This document shows, in pieces, positions 17,766-26,235 of a stretch of DNA of 64,000 bases. This DNA comes from 54-19 sp038210655 (GTDB taxonomy: Bacteria > Chloroflexota > Chloroflexia > Chloroheliales > Chloroheliaceae). Below the pieces are notes generated by a model. That model saw nothing but the letters and a program-made list of their open reading frames with translations. It was not told the origin of the DNA and made no database searches. Every line of letters begins with the position of its first letter. The stretch's first letter is position 1. The stretch spans positions 84,438 through 148,437 of the forward strand of contig JBBQWM010000009.1 of NCBI GenBank assembly GCA_038210655.1, in the 5' to 3' direction. Made by a program: the position numbers and the translations under genes.

Positions 17766-17869
17766 GTAACTACTCAGCCTACCACCTTTGGGCGACCACA
17801 TAGGGTCGCCCCTACCCGAAATCCGTTGTAGGGGCGACCCTATGTGGTCGCCCGGTCTGAATAATTACT
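17766..17869. repeat. palindromic element, family A (copy 3), abutting purU
   Basis: The core arms GGGCGACCACATAGGGTCGC (from 17790) and its complement (ending 17853) flank CCGAAATCC. Outer ends GTAACTACTCAG (17766) and CTGAATAATTAC (17857-17868) are inverted. The right end stops two bases before the ATG assigned to purU. Confidence 0.88.
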
Positions 17870-17870
17870 T

Positions 17871-18809
17871 ATGAGAAAGCGAGGCTCACCAATTCAAGAG
17901 GACATATCCCTGGATAAAGAAAATCTAGTAATCTCTGGCAAAGGGAAAAATCAAAGCCCCGTTTCAGGGGTGCTGACGATTAGCTGCCCCGACCGGCGTG
18001 GGATTGTCGCCAGTGTGACGACTTTTCTGGCCCAGCACGGCGCGAACATTCTGGATGCCAGCCAGCACAGCGATTTGAACGTGCAGGCTTTCTTTATGCG
18101 GGTGCAATTTGATCTAGGCGGTATGACGCTAGGGCGAGACGAAATTGGGCCTGCTTTCGAGTCTATCGCCCGGCAGTTCGGGATGGACTGGCAACTCCAT
18201 TTCTCAGATCGACCCAAGACAATCGCGCTACTGGTCTCGAAGCTCGACCACTGTTTGTACGATTTGCTCTTGCGGTGGCGGGCCGGAGAGTTCGCAGCCC
18301 ATATTCCGCTTATCATCAGTAACCACGAGAGCTTGCGCCCGGTCGCCGAGAGCTTTGGCATCCCCTACCATTGGCTGCCGGTATCGGCCTCCAACCGGGC
18401 TGTGCAGGAAAGCCAGATTACCGCGCTTTTGGAGCAGCACGGGGTTGAATTGGTGGTGCTGGCCCGCTACATGCAAGTCTTGTCGCCCGCTCTGGTTCAG
18501 CAGTACCCGGCCCGGATAATCAACATTCACCATAGCTTCTTACCGGCTTTTGTCGGTGGACGGCCCTATCACCAGGCTTACGAGCGCGGGGTCAAGATGA
18601 TTGGTGCGACCAGCCATTACGTGACCGAAGAACTCGACCAGGGGCCGATCATTGCCCAGGACGTGACCCAGGTCAGCCACCGCGATAGCGTCGAAGACTT
18701 GATCCGCAAGGGTCGCGACCTGGAACGGCAAGTATTGGCCCGCGCCGTTCGCGCTCACCTTGAAGACCGGGTGCTGACCTATGGCAAACGGACGGTCGTT
18801 TTCGATTAA
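17871..18809 (+). CDS. purU: formyltetrahydrofolate deformylase
   Basis: Hydrolyses 10-formyl-THF to formate and THF. The N-terminal ACT domain (about 34-115) starts at LTISCPDRRGIVASVTTF. The C-terminal formyltransferase fold has VVLARYMQVLS, the catalytic Asn-His region INIHHSFLPAF and the conserved Asp in TEELDQGPII. The protein is about 30 residues longer than typical PurU because of a charged N-terminus. The ATG directly follows a palindromic element and shows no ribosome site, so translation may start downstream (GTG at 17970). It converges on a lipoprotein gene with only 4 bp between stops. Confidence 0.92.
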   Translation: MRKRGSPIQEDISLDKENLVISGKGKNQSPVSGVLTISCPDRRGIVASVTTFLAQHGANILDASQHSDLNVQAFFMRVQFDLGGMTLGRDEIGPAFESIARQFGMDWQLHFSDRPKTIALLVSKLDHCLYDLLLRWRAGEFAAHIPLIISNHESLRPVAESFGIPYHWLPVSASNRAVQESQITALLEQHGVELVVLARYMQVLSPALVQQYPARIINIHHSFLPAFVGGRPYHQAYERGVKMIGATSHYVTEELDQGPIIAQDVTQVSHRDSVEDLIRKGRDLERQVLARAVRAHLEDRVLTYGKRTVVFD

Positions 18810-18813
18810 AGAT

Positions 18814-19473
18814 TTACAGAAGGTTATCGTGAGGGGCAGCATCAACTTTGCCGTTTTCTGGCCTGGTTCCCAACGAGTTCGCCAGTTGCCAGAACTCGCC
18901 TTCGGTCAGGCCCTCGGCGGTCAGGTAGTAAGAGACCCTATCGCGTAACCCGCTATCGGAGGCCCATTTGCCCGGTTCGTCCCAGATCAAAAAGCGCAGG
19001 CCGGTTGGCTGGGTACGATCTTTTACTTGATAAAGGGCGGTTGTATCCCGGAATTGAGGTTTGGTTTGATCGGTTTTGTCACCCGGCAAGGGTGGGTTAG
19101 GTATAACGGTCGCCAGCAAAACCTTCTTACCGGCTTTGAGATCGGTATACTGAACACTAAAGCTGTTTTGATTTGCTCCAACTAGGCTGGCCTCCATTCC
19201 TGCCGGGAGGCGGGCCGGTAACAAGACTGGCTGTACCCCCGTAGCGCGGTTTCTAATTTCGGTCGCAATTTGATTTGTATTGTTTGAAATAACGGTCGTA
19301 TTTGGCGCACTTGCAGCTATCCCGGTCGTTTGGGTCGGGTTGGCGCTGCCGGGTGTAATGGTCGCTTCGCCGCAGGCTGCCAACAGCAACATTGCGCTTA
19401 GTACCAGAACAAGGCCGCTACAATATTTTATTATTACTTTCTGAATAAGCAACTGTTTCGTATTACTTTGCAT
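18814..19473 (-). CDS. putative lipoprotein, unknown function
   Basis: A 219-residue protein with a positively charged N-terminus, a hydrophobic segment (LVLVLSAMLLL) and a lipobox L-A-A-C around residue 34. A Thr/Asn-rich linker follows, then a globular domain of about 140 residues that I do not recognise (ATGVQPVLLPARLPAG...). It should be lipid-anchored outside the membrane. Confidence 0.75.
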   Translation of the reverse strand: MQSNTKQLLIQKVIIKYCSGLVLVLSAMLLLAACGEATITPGSANPTQTTGIAASAPNTTVISNNTNQIATEIRNRATGVQPVLLPARLPAGMEASLVGANQNSFSVQYTDLKAGKKVLLATVIPNPPLPGDKTDQTKPQFRDTTALYQVKDRTQPTGLRFLIWDEPGKWASDSGLRDRVSYYLTAEGLTEGEFWQLANSLGTRPENGKVDAAPHDNLL

Positions 19474-19654
19474 GGTCTTCCCCTTCTAACTCTAGCTTGA
19501 GCCATTTTATTTAGACATGGCTCGGAATATTATCTGGTTTTGCACTAAGTTTAGTATAAGCCTAAACTGTGCCACTCTCATCGGTAATACTAAGCATCTA
19601 GTTGTGAACTTTGGTACAATCTGCAAGTAGGTCGGAAGTAGCATAAGTGGGAGA

Positions 19655-19686
19655 GATAAGGGATGAGGGATGAAGGATGAATAAGG
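19655..19686. repeat. 7-nt GATGAGG tandem repeat
   Basis: Units GATAAGG, GATGAGG, GATGAAG and GATGAAT in tandem, directly upstream of the GNAT gene starting at 19694. Its purine-rich last part (AAGGAAAAAAG) supplies the likely ribosome site of that gene. Confidence 0.75.
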
Positions 19687-19693
19687 AAAAAAG

Positions 19694-20197
19694 GTGAGCA
19701 AGAAGTTGGGAGTAAAGATAAGACCAGCGAGTGAGGTTGAACAGCCCGAAATAAAGCGGATAGTGAAACAGGCTGGGATTAATCCCCGGCAACTGGATTG
19801 GCAGCGTTTTTTGGTAGCGGAAGATGAAGGTAAGATAGTAGCTATTGGGCAGGTAAAACCACACGGGGCGGAGGTTCGGGAATTGGCCTCTATCGCGGTA
19901 GTGCCGGAACGCCAGGGGCAGGGCCTGGGAAGCGAGATTATAGCTGCGTTGCTGGCCTGCGAGAAGGGTAAACTATACCTGACTTGTATCAATAAAATGG
20001 AGCAATATTACCCTCGCTTTGGCTTTCGGGTCTTAAAGTTCAAGGAAATGCCGCCTTATTTCCGGCGTTCTTTCTTCTGGGTAAATGTGGTGGTTCGCCT
20101 GATTGGGATACTTCGTGGTCGCAAAATGTACATACTGGTGATGGAGAGAGCAGCAGACGCGACCTTGCCAGCAAAAAGCACTCGCAAAACGGAGTAA
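19694..20197 (+). CDS. GNAT family N-acetyltransferase
   Basis: A 167-residue acetyltransferase fold. Motif A reads VVPERQGQGLGSEII, the acetyl-CoA pyrophosphate loop R-x-x-G-x-G/A, preceded by ASIAVV. YYPRFGFRVL is the usual C-terminal substrate region. A hydrophobic segment at 136-147 (FFWVNVVVRLIG) is unusual for the family. Start GTG with AAGGAAAAAAG upstream. The stop codon lies within a hairpin. Confidence 0.8.
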   Translation: MSKKLGVKIRPASEVEQPEIKRIVKQAGINPRQLDWQRFLVAEDEGKIVAIGQVKPHGAEVRELASIAVVPERQGQGLGSEIIAALLACEKGKLYLTCINKMEQYYPRFGFRVLKFKEMPPYFRRSFFWVNVVVRLIGILRGRKMYILVMERAADATLPAKSTRKTE

Positions 20198-20230
20198 GCT
20201 CTTACCCAAATATTTTGGGTAAGAGCTTAC
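20194..20230. terminator. 17-bp perfect hairpin at the GNAT stop codon
   Basis: GTAAGCTCTTACCCAAA (20194-20210) is followed by a 3-nt loop and its exact complement (to 20230). It overlaps the TAA of the GNAT gene and lies between convergent genes. A short TTAATTT follows. It could terminate both directions. Confidence 0.65.
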
Positions 20231-20275
20231 TTAATTTCTCCGGTGAATCCTGTCTATCCCTGTTAAATTCCTGCT

Positions 20276-21052
20276 TTATTTGCCCTTAAAATCTGGCTTG
20301 CGTTTTTCGAGGAAGGCAGCCACACCCTCGCGCTGGTCTTCGGTGCCGAACAGACTGATAAAGCCGAGCCGTTCGAGCCGCAAGGCCGCTTCCAGGCTCA
20401 GGTCGTAGCCTTCGTCCATCACCTGCTTGACCACCCGCAAGGTGAAGGGCGGTTTGGTAGCGAGCTTTTTGGCCCACGCTCGCGCCTCATCCATCAGGCT
20501 TTCCGCCGGGACGACCTTGTTGACCAACCCAATCCGGTAGGCTTCGTCGGCCTTGATATTGTCGCCCATAAAAATCAATTCTTTAGCCCGGCCCAGCCCG
20601 ATCAACCGGGAGAGACGTTGCGTACCACCTGCGCCAGGGTAGATACCAACGTTGATTTCGGGTTGTCCGAACCGGGCGTTATCGGCGGCCAGTCGCAAAT
20701 CGCAGGCCATCGCCAGTTCGCAACCACCGCCCAGGGCATACCCGGCGACGGCAGCAATGGTTGGCTGGGGCATTTTGGCGACGGTTGACCACATATCCCC
20801 GGCTAGATTGCGGCTATACATATCGATGGCAGTGGCGGTTTGCATTTTGCTCAGGTCGGCCCCGGCAGCAAAAACTTTTGGCCCGCCAGTAATGATGATT
20901 GCCCGAATCCCTGCGTCGCCTTGCACTTCGTTGAGGGCATGGACGACCTCGCCGGTCAGGGCCTGACTGAGGGCGTTTAGCTTCTCAGGTCGGTTGAGCG
21001 TGACAATAAAAGTAGTTTCCTCACGCTCGGTCTTTATATATTCGTACTCCAT
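20276..21052 (-). CDS. enoyl-CoA hydratase
   Basis: A 258-residue crotonase. AAGADLSKM and GYALGGGCELAMACDLRLAA (first catalytic Glu) and PEINVGIYPGAGGTQRL (second Glu) are both intact, as in short-chain enoyl-CoA hydratases of beta-oxidation. ATG at 21052 is chosen since GGAGGATACA precedes it; the TTG at 21064 lies within that ribosome site. It is close to FabI and two dienoyl-CoA-reductase-like genes on the same strand, so a fatty-acid role is likely. Confidence 0.93.
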   Translation of the reverse strand: MEYEYIKTEREETTFIVTLNRPEKLNALSQALTGEVVHALNEVQGDAGIRAIIITGGPKVFAAGADLSKMQTATAIDMYSRNLAGDMWSTVAKMPQPTIAAVAGYALGGGCELAMACDLRLAADNARFGQPEINVGIYPGAGGTQRLSRLIGLGRAKELIFMGDNIKADEAYRIGLVNKVVPAESLMDEARAWAKKLATKPPFTLRVVKQVMDEGYDLSLEAALRLERLGFISLFGTEDQREGVAAFLEKRKPDFKGK

Positions 21053-21067
21053 TGTATCCTCCAAGCA

Positions 21068-21213
21068 ATTTACGATTTACGATTTATGACTACGCAGGCT
21101 GGGCGACCACATAGGGTCGCACCCTACAACGGATTTTGGGTAGGGTGCGACCCTATGTGGTCGCCCAAAGGGTCAGGCTGAGTAATTACAATCGCAAATC
21201 GTAAATCGTAAAT
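21068..21213. repeat. palindromic element, family A (copy 4) with TTTACGA flanks
   Basis: The core 21101-21176 has arms GGGCGACCACATAGGGTCGC and its complement around ACAACGGATTTTGGG, with one T-for-C change (GTGCGACC). Outer left GACTACGCAGGCT pairs with outer right AGGCTGAGTAATTAC. Beyond these, TTTACGA units on the left are mirrored by TCGTAAA units on the right. Confidence 0.88.
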
Positions 21214-21217
21214 CTCC

Positions 21218-22015
21218 CTAATCCGCTACCATCAATCCTAAAATATGGTAGCCGTTATCAACATACAGAATTTCGCCCGTGACGGCACGGGACATCTGGC
21301 TACCCAAAAAGACGGCTACGTCGCCGACTTCGCTGGTATCGACATTGCGGCGCAAAGGAGCCTGACTTTTGACCAGATCAAGCACTCTGCTAAAGCCACT
21401 TACCCCGCCTGCTGCTGCTAGAGTTTTGATCGGCCCTGCCGAAATTGCGTTGACCCGGATGTTAGATGGGCCGAGGTCGTTGGCGAGATAGCGCACGTTG
21501 GCTTCGAGGGCCGCTTTTGCCACCCCCATCACGTTGTAATTCTTGACGACCCGTTCGCTACCGAGATAGGTCAGGGTGATGATGCTACCACCGCCTGCCG
21601 CTTCCATCAAGCCTTTGGCGCGGCGGGCGACCGCAATCAGCGAGTAGCTACTGATGTCGGTAGCGAGTTGAAACCCGGCCCGCGAGGTATCCACAAAATT
21701 ACCGCGCAAATCTTCACGGGCGGCAAAAGCCAGCGCATGTACCATTACATCAAGCTTGCCACCAAAATGCTCGCCGACCTGCGCGAATACGCCGTCCAGT
21801 TCTTCGTCTTTCTGCACATCGCAGGGGCCGATCAAGGTCGGTTGGCGTTCTAAGGTCGCCGCCAGTTTCTCGACATTGCCCCGGAGTCGCTCGTTCTGAT
21901 AGGTCAGGATAATATTCGCGCCCCCATCGTGAAAAGCTTTCGTAATGCCCCAGGCGATGCTATGTTTATCGGCTACGCCCATTATAAGCGCATTTTTCCC
22001 CTCAAGCAGTGCCAA
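21218..22015 (-). CDS. fabI: enoyl-[acyl-carrier-protein] reductase (NADH)
   Basis: Last reductive step of type II fatty-acid synthesis. FabI-specific features are IMGVADKHSIAWGI, the Y-x6-K pair in NYNVMGVAKAALEANVRYLA and the NAISAGPIKTLAAAG loop; the 265 residues match. The only start with a good site is TTG at 22015: AAGGAGGAACCATT precedes it. Genes for enoyl-CoA degradation flank it rather than other fab genes. Confidence 0.95.
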   Translation of the reverse strand: MALLEGKNALIMGVADKHSIAWGITKAFHDGGANIILTYQNERLRGNVEKLAATLERQPTLIGPCDVQKDEELDGVFAQVGEHFGGKLDVMVHALAFAAREDLRGNFVDTSRAGFQLATDISSYSLIAVARRAKGLMEAAGGGSIITLTYLGSERVVKNYNVMGVAKAALEANVRYLANDLGPSNIRVNAISAGPIKTLAAAGGVSGFSRVLDLVKSQAPLRRNVDTSEVGDVAVFLGSQMSRAVTGEILYVDNGYHILGLMVAD

Positions 22016-22140
22016 AATGGTTCCTCCTTTTTAAGTTATTCCTCTTTAATTCGGGTACCTAAAAGCTGTGCCACAATTATAGCACAGCCAGGCTGACCCG
22101 TTTTGTTTGTATAGCCGCTTAAGCTGGGCGATACCTACGG

Positions 22141-22962
22141 CTATTTATGTTCCGGCAGCTTGTCAAAATATTTCAAAAAGCCCTTGTTGAGCATATTACC
22201 GCCGTCGAGGGTGATACAGGTGCCGGTAATATAATCGGCATAGTCGGAGACAAGATAGGCGGCGGCATTGGAAATTTCTTCGACTTCCCCGAAGCGACCG
22301 AGCGGGATTTCCTTTGTCATCTTGTCGATCAGTGCGCCACTGCCAAAAAGCTGGCGGGTGGTATTTTCGGTGGCGACCGGGCCGGGCGCAATCGCGTTGA
22401 CCCGGATTTTGTGTTTGGCCCATTCGACCGACAGGCTTTGGGTCAGGCTCATCACGCCCGATTTGGCGGCGGCACTCGGTGCCGTTCCCGGCCCACCTGT
22501 CCAGACGTAAGTCGCGATGATATTGACGATTTTGCCGCCTCGCCCTTGCGCGATCATTTCTTTGGCGGCGGCCTGCGTGCAAAACCAGGTTCCATTTAGC
22601 ACAATGCCGATAACAGCGTTCCAGGCGTTGGGCGATAAATCTTCGGCCTTTGCCACAAAATTTCCGGCGGCGTTGTTTATCAAAATGTCGATGCCGCCAA
22701 ACCGCTCTTTGGCTTTCTCGACCAGATTGGCGACCTGGGCCGGGTCGCGCACATCCGTCTGTATCGCCAGGGCCTCACCTCCCTGGGCCTCGATTTCGGC
22801 AACGGTCGTTTCCAGGTTTTCTAGCTTGCGACTGGCGACCACGATTTTCGCTCCCAGCGCGGAGAAAGTTAGGGCCATCGACTTGCCCATCCCCGTTCCG
22901 CCGCCCGTAATAATCGCTACTTGATCCTTGAGCGTCCCCGCCGGTAACATCTGTTGTGCCAT
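22141..22962 (-). CDS. 2,4-dienoyl-CoA-reductase-like SDR, paralogue 1
   Basis: A 273-residue SDR whose NNAAGNF and PSAAAKSG match mitochondrial 2,4-dienoyl-CoA reductase (DECR). In that family the catalytic residues are Asn, Tyr, Ser and Lys (148, 199, 210, 214 in the human enzyme). Here they correspond to N123, Y152, S163 and K167, all present. Expected activity: NADPH reduction of 2,4-dienoyl-CoA during unsaturated fatty-acid oxidation (inference). GGAGAGAAGG lies just before the ATG. Confidence 0.88.
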   Translation of the reverse strand: MAQQMLPAGTLKDQVAIITGGGTGMGKSMALTFSALGAKIVVASRKLENLETTVAEIEAQGGEALAIQTDVRDPAQVANLVEKAKERFGGIDILINNAAGNFVAKAEDLSPNAWNAVIGIVLNGTWFCTQAAAKEMIAQGRGGKIVNIIATYVWTGGPGTAPSAAAKSGVMSLTQSLSVEWAKHKIRVNAIAPGPVATENTTRQLFGSGALIDKMTKEIPLGRFGEVEEISNAAAYLVSDYADYITGTCITLDGGNMLNKGFLKYFDKLPEHK

Positions 22963-23089
22963 CCTTCTCTCCTCTTAATTTAACAGGGATAAACATGATT
23001 GACAGGATAAATAAAATACCTATCCCTGCTGAATTGGTTAATTTGATTGGCCCACCTGCGCTCTGCCTACCATGTCTCCTTTTAATAAA

Positions 23090-23335
23090 TCATAACAGTT
23101 TGTTACGTACTGGATACTCACCCTGTGGGCCGCGCTCCAATGGTTCGTCCCGAAAGCTACCATAAGTTTCCTCAAAATAGCCAGGAGGCCATCCTAATTC
23201 TTCGGGTGTTTTGATTTTTGCTGGCTCTGCTGCTAACTCCTGACGCAACGAATGGGCTAACTCTTCTAAAAGTGCCAGCCGTTGTTGATAAGGTAATTGT
23301 TTCATTTCGGAAAGTAATTCGTTGTAAGTCAGCAT
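23090..23335 (-). CDS. antitoxin-like small protein without visible partner
   Basis: An 81-residue protein. The N-terminal helix YNELLSEMKQLPYQQRLALLEELAHSLR resembles the N-terminal part of small chromosomal antitoxins of PIN-type pairs, and the C-terminal tail PLERGPQGEYPVRN matches the tail I associate with such proteins (memory, not verified). AAAGGAGAG precedes the ATG. No toxin ORF follows: 22963-23089 is non-coding. It may be an orphan antitoxin or act in another way. Confidence 0.6.
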   Translation of the reverse strand: MLTYNELLSEMKQLPYQQRLALLEELAHSLRQELAAEPAKIKTPEELGWPPGYFEETYGSFRDEPLERGPQGEYPVRNKLL

Positions 23336-23428
23336 AGTCTCTCCTTTATGGCTTAGAATTTCAGACTTTTGCCATTATCTTACCCTGTTTCCAAAAAAAC
23401 TGCCATCAAATGTCCCTAAACTTGCCAG

Positions 23429-24286
23429 CTATTTCTTCACCCTGGTAAGCCGGGCAATTTCGTCCCATTGTTCGGGTGTGACCGCTTCGAGGCCGTTGAA
23501 CTCGCCCGCGCCCGCCAGCCATTCGCCGCCATCTATCGTAACCACTTCGCCAGTAATATAGCCCGCCATATCCGAGATTAAATAGCTGGCAAGATTGGTC
23601 AGTTCGGGTAGTTCGCCGTAACGCTTGAGCGGGATTTTGTTAAGCCCGGCCTGTACCAGTTCGGGGGTGGGAGCCAGACGCGATTCGGCTCCTTCGCTGG
23701 GGAAAGGGCCGGGCGCAATCGCTACTTGCCGGATGCCGTACTTGGCCCACTCGACTGCCAGCGAGCGGGTCAGGGCCAGCACGCCGCTTTTCGCTACCGC
23801 CGATGGCACGACATAGCCCGACCCGGCCCCGGACGAGGCGTAAGTCGTGACGATGTTGAGCATTGTGCCGGGCTGTTTGGCCTCGATCCAGCGTTTGCCG
23901 ACCGCCAGGGTGCAGTAAAATGTGCCGTGCAGCACGATCCCCAGTACCGTATCGACCGCCCGATGCGAGAGGCGTTCGGTTGGGCTGATAAAATTCCCGG
24001 CGGCATTGTTGACCAGCACATCGATCCGCCCGTAGTGGGCGATAACAGCTTCGATCATGGCATCCACCTGGGCCGGGTCGCGCACATCGCAGGCGGTGGT
24101 AAAGGTCGGCCCACCCGTTTCGGCGCTTATTTCGGCGGCGGTCTGCTCGATCAACTCTTTGCGGCGGCTACTGATCGCAATCTTTGCGCCCAGTTCTGAA
24201 AAGCGGGTCGCCATTGCCCGCCCTAGCCCGGTTCCGCCGCCTGTCACCAAAATAACTTTGTCTTTTAGCAAGTCTGTTTGGAACAT
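23429..24286 (-). CDS. 2,4-dienoyl-CoA-reductase-like SDR, paralogue 2
   Basis: A 285-residue SDR very close to DECR in layout: NNAAGNFISPTERLS, VPSAVAKSG, and a C-terminal FNGLEAVTPEQWDEI extension like that of animal DECR. Tyr149, Ser162 and Lys166 are kept, but the position of the catalytic Asn (VLNGT in DECR and paralogue 1) is His120 (VLHGT). Whether this changes activity or substrate is unknown. AAGGACAAAG precedes the ATG. Confidence 0.86.
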   Translation of the reverse strand: MFQTDLLKDKVILVTGGGTGLGRAMATRFSELGAKIAISSRRKELIEQTAAEISAETGGPTFTTACDVRDPAQVDAMIEAVIAHYGRIDVLVNNAAGNFISPTERLSHRAVDTVLGIVLHGTFYCTLAVGKRWIEAKQPGTMLNIVTTYASSGAGSGYVVPSAVAKSGVLALTRSLAVEWAKYGIRQVAIAPGPFPSEGAESRLAPTPELVQAGLNKIPLKRYGELPELTNLASYLISDMAGYITGEVVTIDGGEWLAGAGEFNGLEAVTPEQWDEIARLTRVKK

Positions 24287-24360
24287 CTTTGTCCTTCTCT
24301 CTTTATCGTTTTAACAGGGATGTATAAGCTAATCTGCTCAACAAACGAAAGCTTCAGGGT

Positions 24361-24870
24361 TTAATTATGATCGATCTGCGCCACCATCTTAAATGATTTG
24401 CTCCCGACCCGGTTGGTTATTTCGCCGACCGTCACGAAGCCCAGCCGTTCGTAGAGGTATCGGGCCGGGTTGTTAGCTCGTACACTCAGCACAATAGCCG
24501 GGTAAATCCCTTTGAAAGCTTCCAGCATATATGTAAGTAATTGTGTCCCGGCCCCCTGACCGAGGTAGGCCGGTAGCACCGCAATTGCCAGTTCGGGCGT
24601 TTCATCATCAACATAAGCTTCGCTCTTATCGGCCCCAATTAAGAGCCGCACCCAGGCCGCTCCGACTGCGCGGCCTGTAAGTGGGTCGCTGGCGACAAAG
24701 CCCCGGTCGCTCTCCCTCCCCCAGCCTTGAACATACTTGAGCAGACCCGAATTACGTCGGGCGGCTTGAATATCATTCTCGCCTTCCTCTTCCATATGGG
24801 CGGCGTAATACAGCATCTCCCATAGAAACGGCTCGTCAGCTTTTAACACTGGGCGGATAATATAGTTCAT
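24361..24870 (-). CDS. GNAT family N-acetyltransferase
   Basis: A 169-residue acetyltransferase. ELAIAVLPAYLGQGAGTQLL is motif A, with a Q-G-A-G loop for acetyl-CoA. RANNPARYLYERLGFVTVGE is the usual motif B. The N-terminus LKADEPFLWEMLYYAAHMEEE appears often in GNATs of unknown substrate. The upstream region duplicates GAAAGCCCAAAAT just before ATG, and the ribosome site is weak. It follows a second GNAT gene by 37 bp. Confidence 0.85.
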   Translation of the reverse strand: MNYIIRPVLKADEPFLWEMLYYAAHMEEEGENDIQAARRNSGLLKYVQGWGRESDRGFVASDPLTGRAVGAAWVRLLIGADKSEAYVDDETPELAIAVLPAYLGQGAGTQLLTYMLEAFKGIYPAIVLSVRANNPARYLYERLGFVTVGEITNRVGSKSFKMVAQIDHN

Positions 24871-24907
24871 TTTGGGCTTTCATTTTGGGCTTTCTTTTGT
24901 AGTGAAC

Positions 24908-25450
24908 CTAAGACCCGGCCAAGAGGCTGGCGGTATCGGGCCAGCCGTAGGCGAATTGGTTGATGGTCGTGCCACCCAGTTCGATGGGTTTGCTGCCGAG
25001 CGGTTGTCCGCCCAACCGTTCGTAGAAGGCGCGGGCCGGGTTGCCCTCGGCGACCCACACGATCATCGAGTGAAAACCGAGTTGTGCCAACTGACCAGCG
25101 ACCGCCAGGGCCAACTGGCGCCCCAACCCGCCGCGTTGATGCGTTTCAAGCAGGTAGATCGCGTATAGTTCCCCGCTATAGCCGTCTATATCGCTGTTGG
25201 CCTGTGGCCCGCCCGAAGCAAAGCCGACGATTTGTCCGGCCTGATCCTCGGCGACGTAGACAAACTCGCGGCTTTGTTCGGTGCAGAGCGAGGTGATCCA
25301 GCGTCTCTTGCGCTGCTGGTAGGACAGGGTTGCCAGGAAATCGGCAGGCAGAATATCACGGTAGGTCGTGCGCCAGCTATCGACATGCACCCGTGCAACC
25401 CCGGCAGCATCGTCGCAATTCGCCGATCTAACGTTTGCTCTGTGAGTCAC
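24908..25450 (-). CDS. GNAT family N-acetyltransferase
   Basis: A 180-residue acetyltransferase. Motif A is ELYAIYLLETHQRGGLGRQLA with the Q/R-x-x-G-L-G loop, and motif B is EGNPARAFYERLGG. The start VHVDSWRTTYRDILP is typical for RimI-like GNATs. It begins at GTG 25450, overlapping the end of the preceding acidic-tail protein by 23 bp, so translation is probably coupled. Confidence 0.87.
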   Translation of the reverse strand: MTHRANVRSANCDDAAGVARVHVDSWRTTYRDILPADFLATLSYQQRKRRWITSLCTEQSREFVYVAEDQAGQIVGFASGGPQANSDIDGYSGELYAIYLLETHQRGGLGRQLALAVAGQLAQLGFHSMIVWVAEGNPARAFYERLGGQPLGSKPIELGGTTINQFAYGWPDTASLLAGS

Positions 25451-26219
25451 TCCCGGTTTCTGCCTGCTTTACAATATCACCCTCAATATACTCGGTTTCG
25501 TCCTCATCATCGGCTTCCTCTTCGCTATCCTCGTCTTCGTCCTCGATAAAGTCGATTTCACCGTCAAAATCCTCGAAGGGGCTGAGGGAGTCGCCAAGCA
25601 TCGCAAAATAATCAAAATTACCCGGCCCGGCGGTTTTTTCGAGTTTAGCGAGGATTTTTTTGGCATCATCGTAGGGGCCAGCGAAGAAGAACGGTTTGCC
25701 ATCTCTGCCCAACGGAATATCTTCATCCGAAGCATCCGGATCGGCCTCAGCCAGCAAGAGGGAAGCCTGGGCATAATCAGGGTTGGGGTTAAAGCCCCAG
25801 CGCCGAGCATAAGCGATACTCTCTCGGAGGATTTTAGCCGCCAGGTTCAAATCGGCCTTTTCAAGTGCCTGTCGGCTCATCATGCCGTCGCGTAACTCGA
25901 CCACATAATCATAATCCGAGTCAAAAACCTTTGTCATCGCGTTTTTGACCCCCAGGCAGCCCAGATCAACCAGGAAAGAGGCTGCTACGATCTTGCCAGA
26001 GGGCGACTCGCGGGCGACCAGTATCTGGATTATCTCTCCCTCGTTTCGCCAGTCGCGGCTGACTAGACATTCACGCAAAGGCCACTTCGCCGCCAACGGG
26101 ACGAGCGTCCGAATACTGGGCGCAAGTGTGACAGACCGTTGCATGGTCTGTTTTTTCTGGGTGCGTTTAGCTTTTTTGCGCTCTAAAGCTTGCTGGCGTT
26201 TCTTCTGATTTTGAGGCAT
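25428..26219 (-). CDS. conserved hypothetical protein with acidic tail
   Basis: A 263-residue protein I do not recognise. The N-terminus is strongly basic (PQNQKKRQQALERKKAKRTQKK), the middle has LVDLGCLGVKNAMTKVF and helices with NLAAKILRESIAYARRWGF. The C-terminal 45 residues are very acidic (DFIEDEDEDSEEEADDEDE). The opposite charges could fold together or bind nucleic acid at one end (inference). AGAAGGAGA precedes the ATG at 26219, which is 16 bp after the fumarase stop, suggesting an operon fumC, this gene, GNAT, GNAT. Confidence 0.7.
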   Translation of the reverse strand: MPQNQKKRQQALERKKAKRTQKKQTMQRSVTLAPSIRTLVPLAAKWPLRECLVSRDWRNEGEIIQILVARESPSGKIVAASFLVDLGCLGVKNAMTKVFDSDYDYVVELRDGMMSRQALEKADLNLAAKILRESIAYARRWGFNPNPDYAQASLLLAEADPDASDEDIPLGRDGKPFFFAGPYDDAKKILAKLEKTAGPGNFDYFAMLGDSLSPFEDFDGEIDFIEDEDEDSEEEADDEDETEYIEGDIVKQAETGSDSQSKR

Positions 26220-26235
26220 GTAAAATATTCTCCTT

